Assembly: GCA_947461795.1 (NCBI GenBank)
Contig: CANHMG010000002.1
Location: 1-62,446 of the forward strand
Length of the DNA stretch: 62,446 nucleotides
Reading direction: 5' to 3'
Source: Flavobacteriaceae bacterium
Lineage (GTDB): Bacteria; Bacteroidota; Bacteroidia; Flavobacteriales; Flavobacteriaceae
Shown: piece by piece, positions 9,280 through 19,315 of the stretch
Layout of the letters: each line of letters starts with the position of its first letter
How positions within the stretch are numbered: the stretch's first letter is position 1
The notes under the pieces: model-generated
Database searches by the model: none
What the model was told of the DNA's origin: nothing
What the model saw: the letters and a program-made list of their open reading frames with translations, nothing else
Made by a program: the position numbers and the translations under genes

Positions 9280-11385
9280 TCATTTTTTCGAAAAGTCTTT
9301 TACATCCAGCAACCGTTGCAAATGAGTTTTCTCTCGAATGGGTAATTTCGATCTTATCGCGATAAAAATATCTCTGTTTTTTTGTTCTTGAATCAATGTT
9401 CGAATTGTGTCTTTACAAAATTTGACAAATTGCCAACGATGATGAGCTGTTCCGTATGCCAAACTTCGAAAAACATCTTCGGTGTGAATTTCTAAATCCA
9501 ATAATTTTTGAAGAGCTTCTTGTTGGGTATTCGAGTCGAAATTGGTTCCAGTATAATGCAATAATTGCAAGTATATGTCTAGTTTTTTCTTTGGGTCTGA
9601 ATACGTCAAGTAAGCCAAATATAAATGTAGCATTTTTAAATTCTGATTTTGAAAACCAATCCAATTTTTAGAAATTTCAATATAATGCTCTCTTCGTTTT
9701 GGAAACTGCTTCCATAAAGTATATAAAGCAGCACCTTTGGTTTCATAGGAAGTGTCATTCAACAATGTTTCATAAGATTCTCTAAAACTTTCTGGAATAG
9801 CTGTTAATCCATTCGCAACGGCCTGACGAACATTCATTTCATTGGTTTGCAAAGCCGCACTTAAAAGAAATTCTTTGCTCTCAAAAGGTAAAGAAACCGA
9901 TTGAAAAACCAACAATTCTTTGATGGGATAATACGCATTACTTCGAAAAATTTTTAGAATTTCTTCTCTATCTTTTACCAAATCTAAAGATTGATCCCGA
10001 AGTAAAAAATACTCTTTTAAAAAATCATTTTTTAGCAGTAAATCTTGAACTTCAATAGATGGAAAAACTGTTCCATCGAGCCACTTTTTTCGAAAAGTAT
10101 TGGTGTCAAAATCAGAAACTAAATTAATTTCATTTAAGAAGTCATCTGTAGTAACGTTCTGAAAAGCGTACTTTTCTAGATAGTTTTTAACTGCTTTATT
10201 AAATTTCTCTTTCCCAATAGTTTCACGAAGTACATGCAACGCCCAAGCACCTTTTTGATAAAAAGACAAGGAACTTGCTTTCTCATTCAATATCGGAATC
10301 GTATCGGTTTTAGAAGCTTCTTCCAATTGTCGTGACATTGCATACATTTTATTGTAAAAATAATCCTCTCCATAAATTGCTCTTTCCGCTAATAGCGCAT
10401 AGTAGGTAGCAAATCCTTCTTGCAACCAATGCTCTTTTCCTGATTTCGCAGTGACTAAATCTCCAAACCATTGATGCGCCAATTCATGAGCGTTTACATT
10501 GAGGTAATTTCTATCATTATATCCTATGCTATCTACAACAAAATCTCTAGAAAATAAGGTCGAAGAAGTGTTTTCCATGCCTGCATATAAGAAATCATGA
10601 ACGGGAATTTGTCTGTAAACTTTCCACGGATAAGGAACTCCTATTTCGTTTTCTAAAAAATCAAATACGGCTTTACTATTACGGTACGTCGGCTCTACTC
10701 TAGCCGAATCTTCTGCATCGAAATAATGCACTAACGGAATTCCAGAATTGGATGTTAGTTCTTGCTTTTTATAATGTCCTATTGCCAACATCACCAAATA
10801 GCTGCTCATAGGTTTATACATTTGATAATTCCATTTCAATTGATCTCCTTGAAGCTCTTTTTTAATTAAATCTCCGTTTGAAATAACTTCAAAAGATTTT
10901 TGAAAAGTTATCTCTAAACCAAAAACGACTTTCTCATTCACATCATCAAAACTTGGCAACCAATGACTCGTGTATTTTCCTTGCCCTTGTGTCCAGATTT
11001 GTCCTTGCACTTCTTCGGGTGTGTCTATTTCTTTAGTGAAATCCCAATTTACAAAGTACATCGTTTGAGTTGGAAAGGCATCGTAGTTAAAAGTCAAACT
11101 GTTTTTCCCTTTTTTAAATCCTTCAAACAACAACAATTGCTTTTTATTTTCTAAGAATTTCACCTCTTTCCCATTGATTTTAAGATCGGTAAAAACCATT
11201 TTCTGGGCATCAATTCGAATGGTGTCAATTTTCGAGATAACATCAAATGTGTACTTTACCTTTCCAACAATGTTGCGTTTTATTGGATTAATTTCAATAG
11301 AGGCATTCATGGTTTTAAAATCCACAAATTGGGTTTGCTGTGAAAAAGCAAGAGAAGTAATTAAGAAAAACAGACAATATCGCAT
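9280..11385 (-). CDS. exported M1-family metallo-aminopeptidase
   Basis: A 701-residue protein with a short signal peptide (residues 1-15, S-L-A-F-S-Q). The M1 (gluzincin) hallmarks are present: the aminopeptidase G-A-M-E-N-like Y-A-G-M-E-N motif at 267-271 and the zinc site H-E-L-A-H (300-304) with the third ligand Glu323 in W-L-Q-E-G-F-A. An N-terminal saddle beta domain and a C-terminal helical domain complete the family layout. It removes N-terminal residues from peptides, probably in the periplasm or at the cell surface. It is transcribed divergently from recG and has its own -7 box upstream. Confidence 0.93.
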   Translation of the reverse strand: MRYCLFFLITSLAFSQQTQFVDFKTMNASIEINPIKRNIVGKVKYTFDVISKIDTIRIDAQKMVFTDLKINGKEVKFLENKKQLLLFEGFKKGKNSLTFNYDAFPTQTMYFVNWDFTKEIDTPEEVQGQIWTQGQGKYTSHWLPSFDDVNEKVVFGLEITFQKSFEVISNGDLIKKELQGDQLKWNYQMYKPMSSYLVMLAIGHYKKQELTSNSGIPLVHYFDAEDSARVEPTYRNSKAVFDFLENEIGVPYPWKVYRQIPVHDFLYAGMENTSSTLFSRDFVVDSIGYNDRNYLNVNAHELAHQWFGDLVTAKSGKEHWLQEGFATYYALLAERAIYGEDYFYNKMYAMSRQLEEASKTDTIPILNEKASSLSFYQKGAWALHVLRETIGKEKFNKAVKNYLEKYAFQNVTTDDFLNEINLVSDFDTNTFRKKWLDGTVFPSIEVQDLLLKNDFLKEYFLLRDQSLDLVKDREEILKIFRSNAYYPIKELLVFQSVSLPFESKEFLLSAALQTNEMNVRQAVANGLTAIPESFRESYETLLNDTSYETKGAALYTLWKQFPKRREHYIEISKNWIGFQNQNLKMLHLYLAYLTYSDPKKKLDIYLQLLHYTGTNFDSNTQQEALQKLLDLEIHTEDVFRSLAYGTAHHRWQFVKFCKDTIRTLIQEQKNRDIFIAIRSKLPIREKTHLQRLLDVKDFSKK

Positions 11386-11414
11386 TCTAATTTATTTTAT
11401 AATAGAAGGAACGA

Positions 11415-11422
11415 CAAATATA
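11415..11422 (-). promoter_or_regulatory. -7 promoter box for the M1 aminopeptidase gene
   Basis: The minus strand reads TATATTTG, an exact TAnnTTTG match, 29 nt upstream of the ATG at 11385. Confidence 0.55.
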
Positions 11423-11445
11423 CTGCGAGATTGTTTAATTCTGTC

Positions 11446-11472
11446 TTTTTCAAATTTTCAAATTTTCAAATT
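11446..11472 (+). repeat. 8-bp tandem repeat (CAAATTTT) upstream of recG
   Basis: Three consecutive units of CAAATTTT (the last partial) lie between the divergent M1 peptidase and recG genes. It could be a bent AT tract or chance; there is no evidence for a specific role. Confidence 0.5.
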
Positions 11473-11535
11473 AAAACCTATCTTCGCTTTTGTTATTTCA
11501 AGCCATTCAAAAATCCTATAAATTCATTTACCAAG

Positions 11536-13638
11536 ATGTCGAATCTTCTGCAAACCTCCATCGAATATTTAAAAGGCGTCGGACCCCATCGAGGCGATTT
11601 ACTTCGCAAAGAATTAGGGATTCATTCCTATGAAGATTTACTCCAGCATTTTCCCCATCGATACATTGATCGCACACGATATTACAAAATCAATGAATTA
11701 AAAAACCAACCAACAGAAGTACAGTTGATTGGTAAAATAATTCACATCAAAATGGTGGAACAAAAGCGTGGCAAGCGATTGGTAGCGACTTTTGCTGACG
11801 AAACGGGTCAAATGGAGTTGGTTTGGTTTCAAGGTCACAAATGGATTAAAGAAAGTTTGCAACTCAACGTTCCCATTGTAATTTTCGGAAAATGCACCTT
11901 GTTCAACCACGTATTTACCATGTCACATCCCGAAATTGAACTGCTAGCAGACCACGAACAAAGCTTGCGATCGGCATTGCAACCCGTTTATCCTTCCACA
12001 GAAACGTTGAACAATCGAGGAATTTCAAGTCGAGTGGTTTCAAAAATGATGATGCAATTATTTCAGGAAACACAAAACTTATTTGCTGAAACTTTGCCCT
12101 TATATTTGATTTCAGAATTGAAATTAATATCCAAAAAAGACGCCTTATTCAACATCCATTTTCCGACTAGCACTGATACCTTGGCCAAAGCGCAATTTCG
12201 ACTAAAGTTTGAAGAATTGTTCTTTATTCAACTGCAATTAATTACCAAAAACCTAATTCGTAAACACAAAATAAAAGGCCATGCTTTCTCCCAAGTTGGC
12301 GAATATTTCAATGAATTCTTCCAAAATTATCTGCCGTTTGAATTGACCAATGCGCAAAAACGTGTCATTAAGGAAATCAGAAACGATATGGGAAATCCTG
12401 CTCAAATGAATCGTTTGTTGCAAGGAGACGTGGGTTCCGGAAAAACAATCGTGGCTTTTATGAGCATGTTGTTGGCGTTGGATAATGGATTTCAATCGTG
12501 CTTGATGGCACCCACTGAAATTTTAGCGAATCAACATTTTAATGGATTGAATGAATTGGCTAAAGACTTAAATATCACTATTAAAATACTTACTGGCTCA
12601 ACGAAAACTTCCGAAAGAAAAATCATTCACGAAGCATTAGAAAACGGAAGTTTACACATCTTAATTGGAACTCATGCGTTGTTGGAAGACAAAGTAATAT
12701 TTCAAAATTTAGGACTTGCCATTATTGATGAACAGCATCGTTTTGGAGTTGAGCAACGCTCCAAATTGTGGAAGAAAAATGTTATTCCACCCCATGTTTT
12801 AGTCATGACCGCCACTCCTATTCCACGAACTTTAGCGATGAGTTTGTATGGCGATTTAGACATTTCAGTAATTGATGAATTACCACCTGGAAGAAAACCC
12901 ATTCAAACGGTGCATCGTTTCGATTCCAATCGATTGAAAGTCTGGAAATTTATACGTGATGAAATTGCAAAAGGCAGACAAATTTATATCGTGTATCCAT
13001 TAATACAAGAGTCCGAAAAAATGGATTTCAAAGATTTAATGGATGGTTATGAAAGTATTTCTCGTGATTTTCCTTTGCCACACTATGCCATTTCTATCCT
13101 TCACGGAAAAATGAAACCGGCTGATAAAGACGCTGAAATGAAGCGATTTTCTGAAGGCAAAACCAACATCATGGTGGCTACAACTGTAATCGAAGTTGGA
13201 GTTAATATTCCCAATGCGAGTGTCATGATTATAGAAAGTGCGGAGCGATTTGGTTTGTCACAATTACACCAATTACGCGGTCGTGTGGGTCGAGGAGCCG
13301 AACAGAGTTATTGCATATTGATGACCTCGCACAAATTGTCCTCTGATAGTAAAACTCGAATGGACACGATGTGTTCCACCAACGATGGATTTGAAATTGC
13401 TGAAGTTGATTTGAAATTACGTGGCCCAGGAGATTTGATGGGAACCCAACAAAGCGGTGTCTTGCAACTTCAAATTGCGGACATAGTTCGAGACAAAGAC
13501 ATTTTACTCCTGGCAAGACAGGAAGCCATCAAACTTTTAAAAGAAGATGCCCCGATGGAAAAACCAGAACATGCCACTTTGAAAACGGTTTTTATCACAC
13601 TTTCTAAGAAAAAAAATATTTGGAATTATATCAGTTAA
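11536..13638 (+). CDS. recG: ATP-dependent DNA helicase RecG
   Basis: A 700-residue branch-migration helicase that processes stalled forks and Holliday junctions. An N-terminal wedge/OB domain (G-V-G-P helix-hairpin near 14-17) is followed by the helicase core: Walker A G-D-V-G-S-G-K-T at 297-304, the DEQH box at 398-401 (I-I-D-E-Q-H-R-F-G), the T-A-T-P-I-P-R-T-L motif and the R-x-R-G-R-V-G-R-G motif VI. The C-terminal region ends at the usual length. I chose the ATG at 11536 because homologous sequence begins there; the open frame extends 35 codons further up, but that part is Phe/Asn-rich, unlike RecG, and overlaps the promoter region. Confidence 0.96.
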   Translation: MSNLLQTSIEYLKGVGPHRGDLLRKELGIHSYEDLLQHFPHRYIDRTRYYKINELKNQPTEVQLIGKIIHIKMVEQKRGKRLVATFADETGQMELVWFQGHKWIKESLQLNVPIVIFGKCTLFNHVFTMSHPEIELLADHEQSLRSALQPVYPSTETLNNRGISSRVVSKMMMQLFQETQNLFAETLPLYLISELKLISKKDALFNIHFPTSTDTLAKAQFRLKFEELFFIQLQLITKNLIRKHKIKGHAFSQVGEYFNEFFQNYLPFELTNAQKRVIKEIRNDMGNPAQMNRLLQGDVGSGKTIVAFMSMLLALDNGFQSCLMAPTEILANQHFNGLNELAKDLNITIKILTGSTKTSERKIIHEALENGSLHILIGTHALLEDKVIFQNLGLAIIDEQHRFGVEQRSKLWKKNVIPPHVLVMTATPIPRTLAMSLYGDLDISVIDELPPGRKPIQTVHRFDSNRLKVWKFIRDEIAKGRQIYIVYPLIQESEKMDFKDLMDGYESISRDFPLPHYAISILHGKMKPADKDAEMKRFSEGKTNIMVATTVIEVGVNIPNASVMIIESAERFGLSQLHQLRGRVGRGAEQSYCILMTSHKLSSDSKTRMDTMCSTNDGFEIAEVDLKLRGPGDLMGTQQSGVLQLQIADIVRDKDILLLARQEAIKLLKEDAPMEKPEHATLKTVFITLSKKKNIWNYIS

Positions 13639-13710
13639 CAGCCAAAATAAATTTGTTAGTATTACTGTTAAAATATATAAAATGCTCCGAATATTCAAAT
13701 TAGTAAAGTC

Positions 13711-13718
13711 TAAATTTG
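13711..13718 (+). promoter_or_regulatory. -7 promoter box of the RND efflux operon
   Basis: TAAATTTG, an exact TAnnTTTG match, 25 nt upstream of the membrane-fusion-protein ATG at 13744. Confidence 0.55.
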
Positions 13719-13743
13719 TAATCTGTTCTTTATACAACACACC

Positions 13744-14802
13744 ATGAAAATAAAATATATCGCCTATACCCTATTAATTATTGGATTTGGAGCATTTATC
13801 GCTTATCGCATTTCTGAAAACAAAAAGAAAGACGACACGAACAAAGACCAAGGCGGAAAAAACAAAATGATGACAGTTAGCGGGATTGTTGTCAAATTAC
13901 AAACTTTCGAAAACAATCTCTCCCTTTCTGGTTCTATAGAAGCAAACGAACAAGTAGAAATTCGTAGCGAAGTTTCAGGAATTGTTGAAAGTATTAATTT
14001 TCAAGAAGGCAGCCAAGTAAGCAAAGGACAATTATTGTTTAAAGTGAATGATGTTGAACTCAGAGCACAACTTGGTCAAGTCAAAACCAAAGAAGGATTG
14101 ACCGCTGAAAACGAACGTCGCGCCAAATTACTACTGCAAAAAGAAGCCATCAGCCAGGAAGAATATGACATTGCCCAAGCCGATTTAAGATCAGCCCAAG
14201 CACAAAGCCAATTGATTCGGGCGCAAATCGCCAAAACAGCGGTTCGAGCGCCGTTTTCAGGAAAAATTGGATTGCGATCTATTTCACCAGGAACCTATAT
14301 AACACCTTCGATTTTAGTCGCTAATTTGGTCAATATCGGCAAATTAAAAATCACGTTTTCAATTCCTGAAAAGTATGCTACAGAAATCAAAATGAACTCC
14401 GATTTAATTTTCACTGTCGCCAATTCACCGCAAAAATACACGGCAAAAATCTACGCGATTGAGCCCGGAATTCAAGCTGCCACCAGAACACTTCAAGTTA
14501 GAGCCATTGCAGCAAACACTGATGGGAAATTATTTCCAGGCACTTTTGCTAACGTCGAATTGCCGTTGAGTACTATCAAAGACGCCATTGTAGTGCCGAC
14601 AGAAGCTATTGTTCCGATACAAAATGGTAAAAAAGTTTTCATCTCCGAAAAAGGGAAAGCCAAAGAAATCAGGGTCGAAACCGCCGCTAGAACCGACGCT
14701 TCCATTTTGGTGCTTTCGGGTTTAAAAGCCGGAGACACCTTGATAACATCAGGAGTTATGGCGCTAAAAGCAGACGCCGGAGTCAAAATAAAAGTAAAAT
14801 AA
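13744..14802 (+). CDS. RND efflux periplasmic adaptor (membrane fusion protein)
   Basis: A 352-residue adaptor of the AcrA/MexE class. One N-terminal transmembrane anchor (residues 5-22) is followed by a charged linker. Next come the split lipoyl/biotinyl-like domain (V-E-I-R-S-E-V-S-G-I-V near 76-86 and R-A-P-F-S-G-K-I-G near 168-176), a coiled-coil hairpin between them (about 105-160) and a beta-barrel with the P-G-x-F-A-N-V motif near 265. It links the inner-membrane pump to the outer-membrane channel. It is the first gene of a three-gene operon (pump 23 bp downstream). Substrates cannot be told from sequence. Confidence 0.93.
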   Translation: MKIKYIAYTLLIIGFGAFIAYRISENKKKDDTNKDQGGKNKMMTVSGIVVKLQTFENNLSLSGSIEANEQVEIRSEVSGIVESINFQEGSQVSKGQLLFKVNDVELRAQLGQVKTKEGLTAENERRAKLLLQKEAISQEEYDIAQADLRSAQAQSQLIRAQIAKTAVRAPFSGKIGLRSISPGTYITPSILVANLVNIGKLKITFSIPEKYATEIKMNSDLIFTVANSPQKYTAKIYAIEPGIQAATRTLQVRAIAANTDGKLFPGTFANVELPLSTIKDAIVVPTEAIVPIQNGKKVFISEKGKAKEIRVETAARTDASILVLSGLKAGDTLITSGVMALKADAGVKIKVK

Positions 14803-14825
14803 TGGAATTTAAATCCTAAATCTAA

Positions 14826-17800
14826 ATGAGTTTATCCACGATAAGTATCAAACGCCCTGTACTCACGATTGTACTCAATCTGACCATCATTTTGTTCGGC
14901 GTGATTGGATTTGCTTTTTTAGGTGTTCGTGAATTTCCATCCATTGACCCAGCGCAAATTTCCATTCGAACAGATTATGCTGGTGCAAACGCCGATATCA
15001 TCGAATCGCAGATTACAGAACCCATTGAAAAAGCGATCAACTCGATTGACGGTATCAAAAACATCACCTCTTCAAGTGTTCAAGGGACGAGCAATATTAC
15101 GGTCGAATTCAATTTGGATAAAGACTTAGAAACCGCTGCCAATGATGTGCGTGACAAAGTGGCCATCGCCGCCAAAAGTTTGCCTAAAGATCTCGACGCA
15201 CCACCCGTAGTTTCTAAAGCCGACGCCAATGCAGATGCGATTATTTCGATGACTATTCAAAGCGATACCCGTAGTCCATTAGAGTTGAGCGACTTTGCTG
15301 AAAATGTAGTTGGACCAAGATTAGAAACGATTCCAGGTGTCAGCGGTATTCAAATTTGGGGACAAAAAAAATACGCTATGCGCTTGTGGATCGACCCGAT
15401 AAAACTCGCTGCTTACGGCTGTACTGTTTCCGATGTCAAAAGTGCTTTAAACCAACAAAATGTCGAATTACCTTCAGGAAAACTCACGGGAAACAACACC
15501 GAACTTACTGTAAAAACAATCGGAAATCTCGACAAACCTGAACAATTCAACAACATCATCATTAAAACTGACGGTGAAAAAACCGTGCGGTTTAGCGATA
15601 TAGGTTCTGCCAATTTAGGTCCAGAAAATCTCGAAACGCAAATGTCGCAGTCGGGTTTGCCTTTGGTAGGTGTGGCGATTGTACCGCTTCCGGGTGCGAA
15701 TTACCTCGATATTTCAAAAGAATTTTATAAAAAATTTGAAACTTTAAAGAAAGATCTGCCCAAAGATATCAACCTCAATATCGCCATTGACAATACCGTT
15801 TTCGTAAAAAAATCCGTACTTGAAGTAGCCGAAACTTTAGGCATTTCTATCTTGCTTGTGATCTTGATCATCTATTTATTCTTTCGAGATTGGGCAATTG
15901 CATTCCGACCTTTAATTGATATTCCAGTTTCCTTAATTGCAACATTTTTCATCATGTGGTTGTTTGGCTTTTCGATTAATGTGTTGACATTATTAGCCAT
16001 TGTTCTTGCAACTGGTTTGGTTGTCGATGACGGAATTGTCGTTACCGAAAACATTTTCAAAAAAGTCGAAGAAGGTATGTCGCCAATAGAAGCCGCGATT
16101 AAAGGCTCTAATGAAATTTTCTTCGCCGTGATATCGATTTCAATCACCTTGGCTGCAGTGTTTTTACCCGTAATTTTCTTAGATGGATTTGTCGGTCGTT
16201 TGTTCCGTGAATTTGGTGTCGTCATCGGCGCAGCGGTTTTAATTTCAGCCTTTGTATCATTGACTTTAACGCCAATGCTGAATGCCTATCTGATGAAAAG
16301 TGGTGAACAAAAAAAATCGAAATTTTACAATTTAACCGAACCTTATTTCGTAAAATTAAACAGCTATTACGCAAGTAATTTGCAGCGTTTCATGAAAAGA
16401 AAATGGCTGAGTTTCCCTATTCTATTAGTTTGTTTCGGATTGATTTATTTGTTTTTCAATATCCTTCAAAAAGAAACGGCACCATACGACGATCGCAGCG
16501 GCATGATGATGTCGATTACTACTGCCGAAGGCTCTTCTTATGAATATACGAACCGTTTCATGCAGGAAATTTCACAATTATTAGACGATTCCATTCCAGA
16601 AAAAAAAGTGGCTCTGGTGATTACAGCGCCAGGTTTTAACGCATCGGCAACCAACAGCGGAAGGGTTAGAATTGCTTTGGTGCAACCCGAAGATCGAGAA
16701 CGTTCCCAGAAAGAAATTGCGGAGAAACTCACCAAATGGACGAAAAAATATCCCGAAGCCAAAACATCTGTAACCGAGCAACCTACTATTGCCGTGAACA
16801 AACGTGGTGGCTTGCCCATTCAATACATCATCCAAGCGCCGAATTTTGAGAAGCTGCAAGAAAAGATTCCACAGTTTATGGAAGAAGCTGCAAAAGATCC
16901 AACTTTTGCGATGACCGATGTCAATCTGAAATTCAACAAACCCGAAATCAACGTAACTATTGATCGTGAAAAAGCGGAAAGCCTGGGAATTTCTGTTCTC
17001 GACATCGCACAAACTTTACAACTTTCGTTTAGTGGCCAACGTTTTGGTTACTTCATTATGAATGGAAAACAATACCAAGTTATCGGGCAGTTCGATCAAA
17101 AAGACCGTTCGAAACCACTAGACTTAACTTCGATTTTCGTGCGCAACAGCAAAGGCGAATTGATTCAAATGGACAATGTGGTGAGCATTTCTGAAAAAAG
17201 TAATCCACCGCAATTGTATCATAATAACAGAAATATGTCGGCAACAGTTGCTGCTGGATTGGCGCCAGGAAAAAGTATCAGCGACGGAATTGAGGCCATG
17301 AATCGCATCAAAGCCAAAGTACTTGATGAGAGTTTTACGACTGATTTGGGTGGCGAATCACGAGATTTTGTAGAAAGCGGTTCGAATACTTCATTTGCGT
17401 TTGGCTTGGCGTTATTGTTAATCTTTCTGATTCTATCTGCACAATTTGAGAGTTTTATCGATCCGTTTATAATCATTTTAACAGTGCCAATGGCCGTTGC
17501 TGGCGCTTTGTTTTCGTTGTGGTTGTTTGGTCAAACATGGAATATCTTCAGTCAAATTGGAACCGTTATGCTGATTGGTTTGGTGACGAAAAACGGCATC
17601 TTAATCGTCGAGTTTGCGAACCAACTTCGGGAGCAAGGCAAACCCAAATTGGAAGCAATCTTAGAAGCATCAGAAGCGCGATTGCGCCCGATTTTGATGA
17701 CGAGTTTGGCAATTTCTTTGGGTGCATTGCCGATTGCGTTATCACTTGGCGCAGCATCTACAAGCCGCATCGGAATGGGCGTTGTCATCGTCGGCGGGAC

Positions 17801-17921
17801 GATTTTCTCGTTGATTTTAACCTTATTTATTATTCCAGCTTTGTATCTGATGTGGTCGAAAGCCAGAAAACATCACGCTGAATTTGATCATTTGGAAGAC
17901 TATGAAAAAGAGACTAAATAA
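14826..17921 (+). CDS. RND-family multidrug efflux pump (AcrB/MexF-like)
   Basis: A 1031-residue inner-membrane proton antiporter of normal AcrB-family length. It begins with M-S-L-S-T-I-S-I-K-R-P-V, the usual short cytoplasmic start. TM1, a large periplasmic loop, a six-helix block (about 335-540), a second periplasmic loop and a second helix block (about 855-1015) are visible. The TM4 proton-relay pair is present in G-L-V-V-D-D-G-I-V (near 397-405). Family motifs in the helix blocks (P-I-A-L-S-L-G-A, G-M-G-V-V-I-V-G-G) are intact. It lies between its adaptor and its outer-membrane channel. The local base composition looks more GC-rich than the T9SS cargo genes. Confidence 0.96.
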   Translation: MSLSTISIKRPVLTIVLNLTIILFGVIGFAFLGVREFPSIDPAQISIRTDYAGANADIIESQITEPIEKAINSIDGIKNITSSSVQGTSNITVEFNLDKDLETAANDVRDKVAIAAKSLPKDLDAPPVVSKADANADAIISMTIQSDTRSPLELSDFAENVVGPRLETIPGVSGIQIWGQKKYAMRLWIDPIKLAAYGCTVSDVKSALNQQNVELPSGKLTGNNTELTVKTIGNLDKPEQFNNIIIKTDGEKTVRFSDIGSANLGPENLETQMSQSGLPLVGVAIVPLPGANYLDISKEFYKKFETLKKDLPKDINLNIAIDNTVFVKKSVLEVAETLGISILLVILIIYLFFRDWAIAFRPLIDIPVSLIATFFIMWLFGFSINVLTLLAIVLATGLVVDDGIVVTENIFKKVEEGMSPIEAAIKGSNEIFFAVISISITLAAVFLPVIFLDGFVGRLFREFGVVIGAAVLISAFVSLTLTPMLNAYLMKSGEQKKSKFYNLTEPYFVKLNSYYASNLQRFMKRKWLSFPILLVCFGLIYLFFNILQKETAPYDDRSGMMMSITTAEGSSYEYTNRFMQEISQLLDDSIPEKKVALVITAPGFNASATNSGRVRIALVQPEDRERSQKEIAEKLTKWTKKYPEAKTSVTEQPTIAVNKRGGLPIQYIIQAPNFEKLQEKIPQFMEEAAKDPTFAMTDVNLKFNKPEINVTIDREKAESLGISVLDIAQTLQLSFSGQRFGYFIMNGKQYQVIGQFDQKDRSKPLDLTSIFVRNSKGELIQMDNVVSISEKSNPPQLYHNNRNMSATVAAGLAPGKSISDGIEAMNRIKAKVLDESFTTDLGGESRDFVESGSNTSFAFGLALLLIFLILSAQFESFIDPFIIILTVPMAVAGALFSLWLFGQTWNIFSQIGTVMLIGLVTKNGILIVEFANQLREQGKPKLEAILEASEARLRPILMTSLAISLGALPIALSLGAASTSRIGMGVVIVGGTIFSLILTLFIIPALYLMWSKARKHHAEFDHLEDYEKETK

Positions 17922-17922
17922 T

Positions 17923-19221
17923 ATGAAATCAATATCCTTTTTCTTGCTGTTGCTTTGTGTTTTCGAAATGAATGCACAACAAACATTGACATTGGAAGAA
18001 GCTATTAAAATGGCTTTGGATAATAATTACGAGATTAAAATCGCTGGTAACAACGTCAAAATCACCGAAACCAACATTTCTGCGGGCAATGCTGGCATGC
18101 TCCCAAAAGTAACGGCTACCGTAGTCGACAATAACGGTGTTCAAAACTTATCGCAAACTCGGGCGGACGGAACAGTACTTTCCCTTGACAATGCCAAGAA
18201 CAACAGCTTGAATTACGGTGTTGGTTTGGATTGGACGATTTTTGATGGATTTAGCATGTTTGCCAAACATAATCAACTCAAGGCTTTGAAGGAATTAGGC
18301 GAAACCCAACTGAAGCAAACTATCTTGATGAAAGTAAGCGATGTGACTGCAATTTATTATGATTTGGTGCAGCAGCAGCAGCAATTGAATGCGTTAGATA
18401 CGACGATTGTGATTTCAAACCAACGCTTGAACTTGGCGCAAAACCGATTTACCATTGGAAAAGCATCTAAGTTGGAAGTGCTTAATGCGCAAGTCGATTT
18501 GAATACCGATACCACAACCCTACTTCGACAAAAAGAATTATTTGCGAATACAAAAATTGCATTCAATGAGCAATTGGCTCGCGACACGAAACTAGATTTT
18601 AAAGTGATTCCAGCAATCAAAATTGACAATCAACTGTTGCTGTCAAATTTGACGGATTTGGCTTTCAAACAAAATTTGGAACTCCAGAAATTGGTGGTTA
18701 GTAAAAGAATTTCTGAATTGCAATTGAAACAAGTGAAAGGTACCCGTTATCCTATAGTGAGAGTACTCAGTGGTTATAATTTTGCTGAAACCAAATCAGA
18801 TTTGGGTTTTACCACACAAACGTCGTCACGGGGATTGAATTATGGATTTAGCGCTTCTATGAATTTGTTTGACGGATTCAATCAGAATCGTGCTGAGAAA
18901 GTGGCAAAACTTGAAATTGAAAACACGCAAGTTGCCATTGACCAACAAAATAAAACTTTGGAAAGTCAGCTGAATTCGGCGTTTCAAACGTATTTAACCA
19001 ACTTAGAATTGGTGCAACTTGAAGAAAAAAACGAAGCGATTGCCAAGCAAAACCTCGATATTACTTTGGAAAAATTTAGAATAGGGACAATTACTACTTT
19101 AGAATTTCGAACTGCCCAGTTGAATTATATCAATGCCAAAGTGCGCAACACCAACACACAATACCAAGCGAAATTATCTGAAATTGCGTTGAAAGAATTA
19201 GCGGGTAATTTGAGTTTTTGA
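17923..19221 (+). CDS. TolC-family outer-membrane efflux channel
   Basis: A 432-residue outer-membrane factor. I place the start at ATG 17923, which gives a clean signal peptide (K-S-I-S-F-F-L-L-L, cleavage after M-N-A-Q) and sits one base after the pump's stop; earlier in-frame starts at 17884 and 17902 would bury the signal peptide inside the pump gene. The two OEP repeats are visible: L-T-L-E-E-A-I near the N-terminus, long alpha-helical stretches rich in Gln/Leu/Asn, and a second aromatic barrel segment (L-N-Y-G-F-S-A-S-M-N-L-F-D-G-F). Together with the two upstream genes it makes a complete tripartite efflux system. Confidence 0.94.
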   Translation: MKSISFFLLLLCVFEMNAQQTLTLEEAIKMALDNNYEIKIAGNNVKITETNISAGNAGMLPKVTATVVDNNGVQNLSQTRADGTVLSLDNAKNNSLNYGVGLDWTIFDGFSMFAKHNQLKALKELGETQLKQTILMKVSDVTAIYYDLVQQQQQLNALDTTIVISNQRLNLAQNRFTIGKASKLEVLNAQVDLNTDTTTLLRQKELFANTKIAFNEQLARDTKLDFKVIPAIKIDNQLLLSNLTDLAFKQNLELQKLVVSKRISELQLKQVKGTRYPIVRVLSGYNFAETKSDLGFTTQTSSRGLNYGFSASMNLFDGFNQNRAEKVAKLEIENTQVAIDQQNKTLESQLNSAFQTYLTNLELVQLEEKNEAIAKQNLDITLEKFRIGTITTLEFRTAQLNYINAKVRNTNTQYQAKLSEIALKELAGNLSF

Positions 19222-19243
19222 TTAGATTTGTGGCTTAAACTTT

Positions 19244-19300
19244 AGCCACAAATACACGAATTTTCTTGAATTGATATAAATAATTCGTGCATTCGTGGCA
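19244..19300. repeat. palindromic hairpin repeat, copy 1
   Basis: An arm at 19245-19262 (GCCACAAATACACGAATT) pairs with 19282-19299 (AATTCGTGCATTCGTGGC) at 16 of 18 positions, with a ~19-nt AT-rich loop. A second element with nearly the same arms lies at 23269-23328. It sits between the efflux channel and bestrophin genes and could fold in either strand's RNA. Confidence 0.75.
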
Positions 19301-19315
19301 TCAAAACTTGTTAGC

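Noticed and set aside
11431..11535. 35-codon upstream extension of RecG
   Set aside because: The residues do not resemble RecG and the stretch covers the intergenic repeat and probable promoter.
17884..17922. Earlier start for the TolC-like channel inside the pump gene
   Set aside because: It would place extra charged residues before a perfect signal peptide. ATG 17923 gives standard operon spacing.
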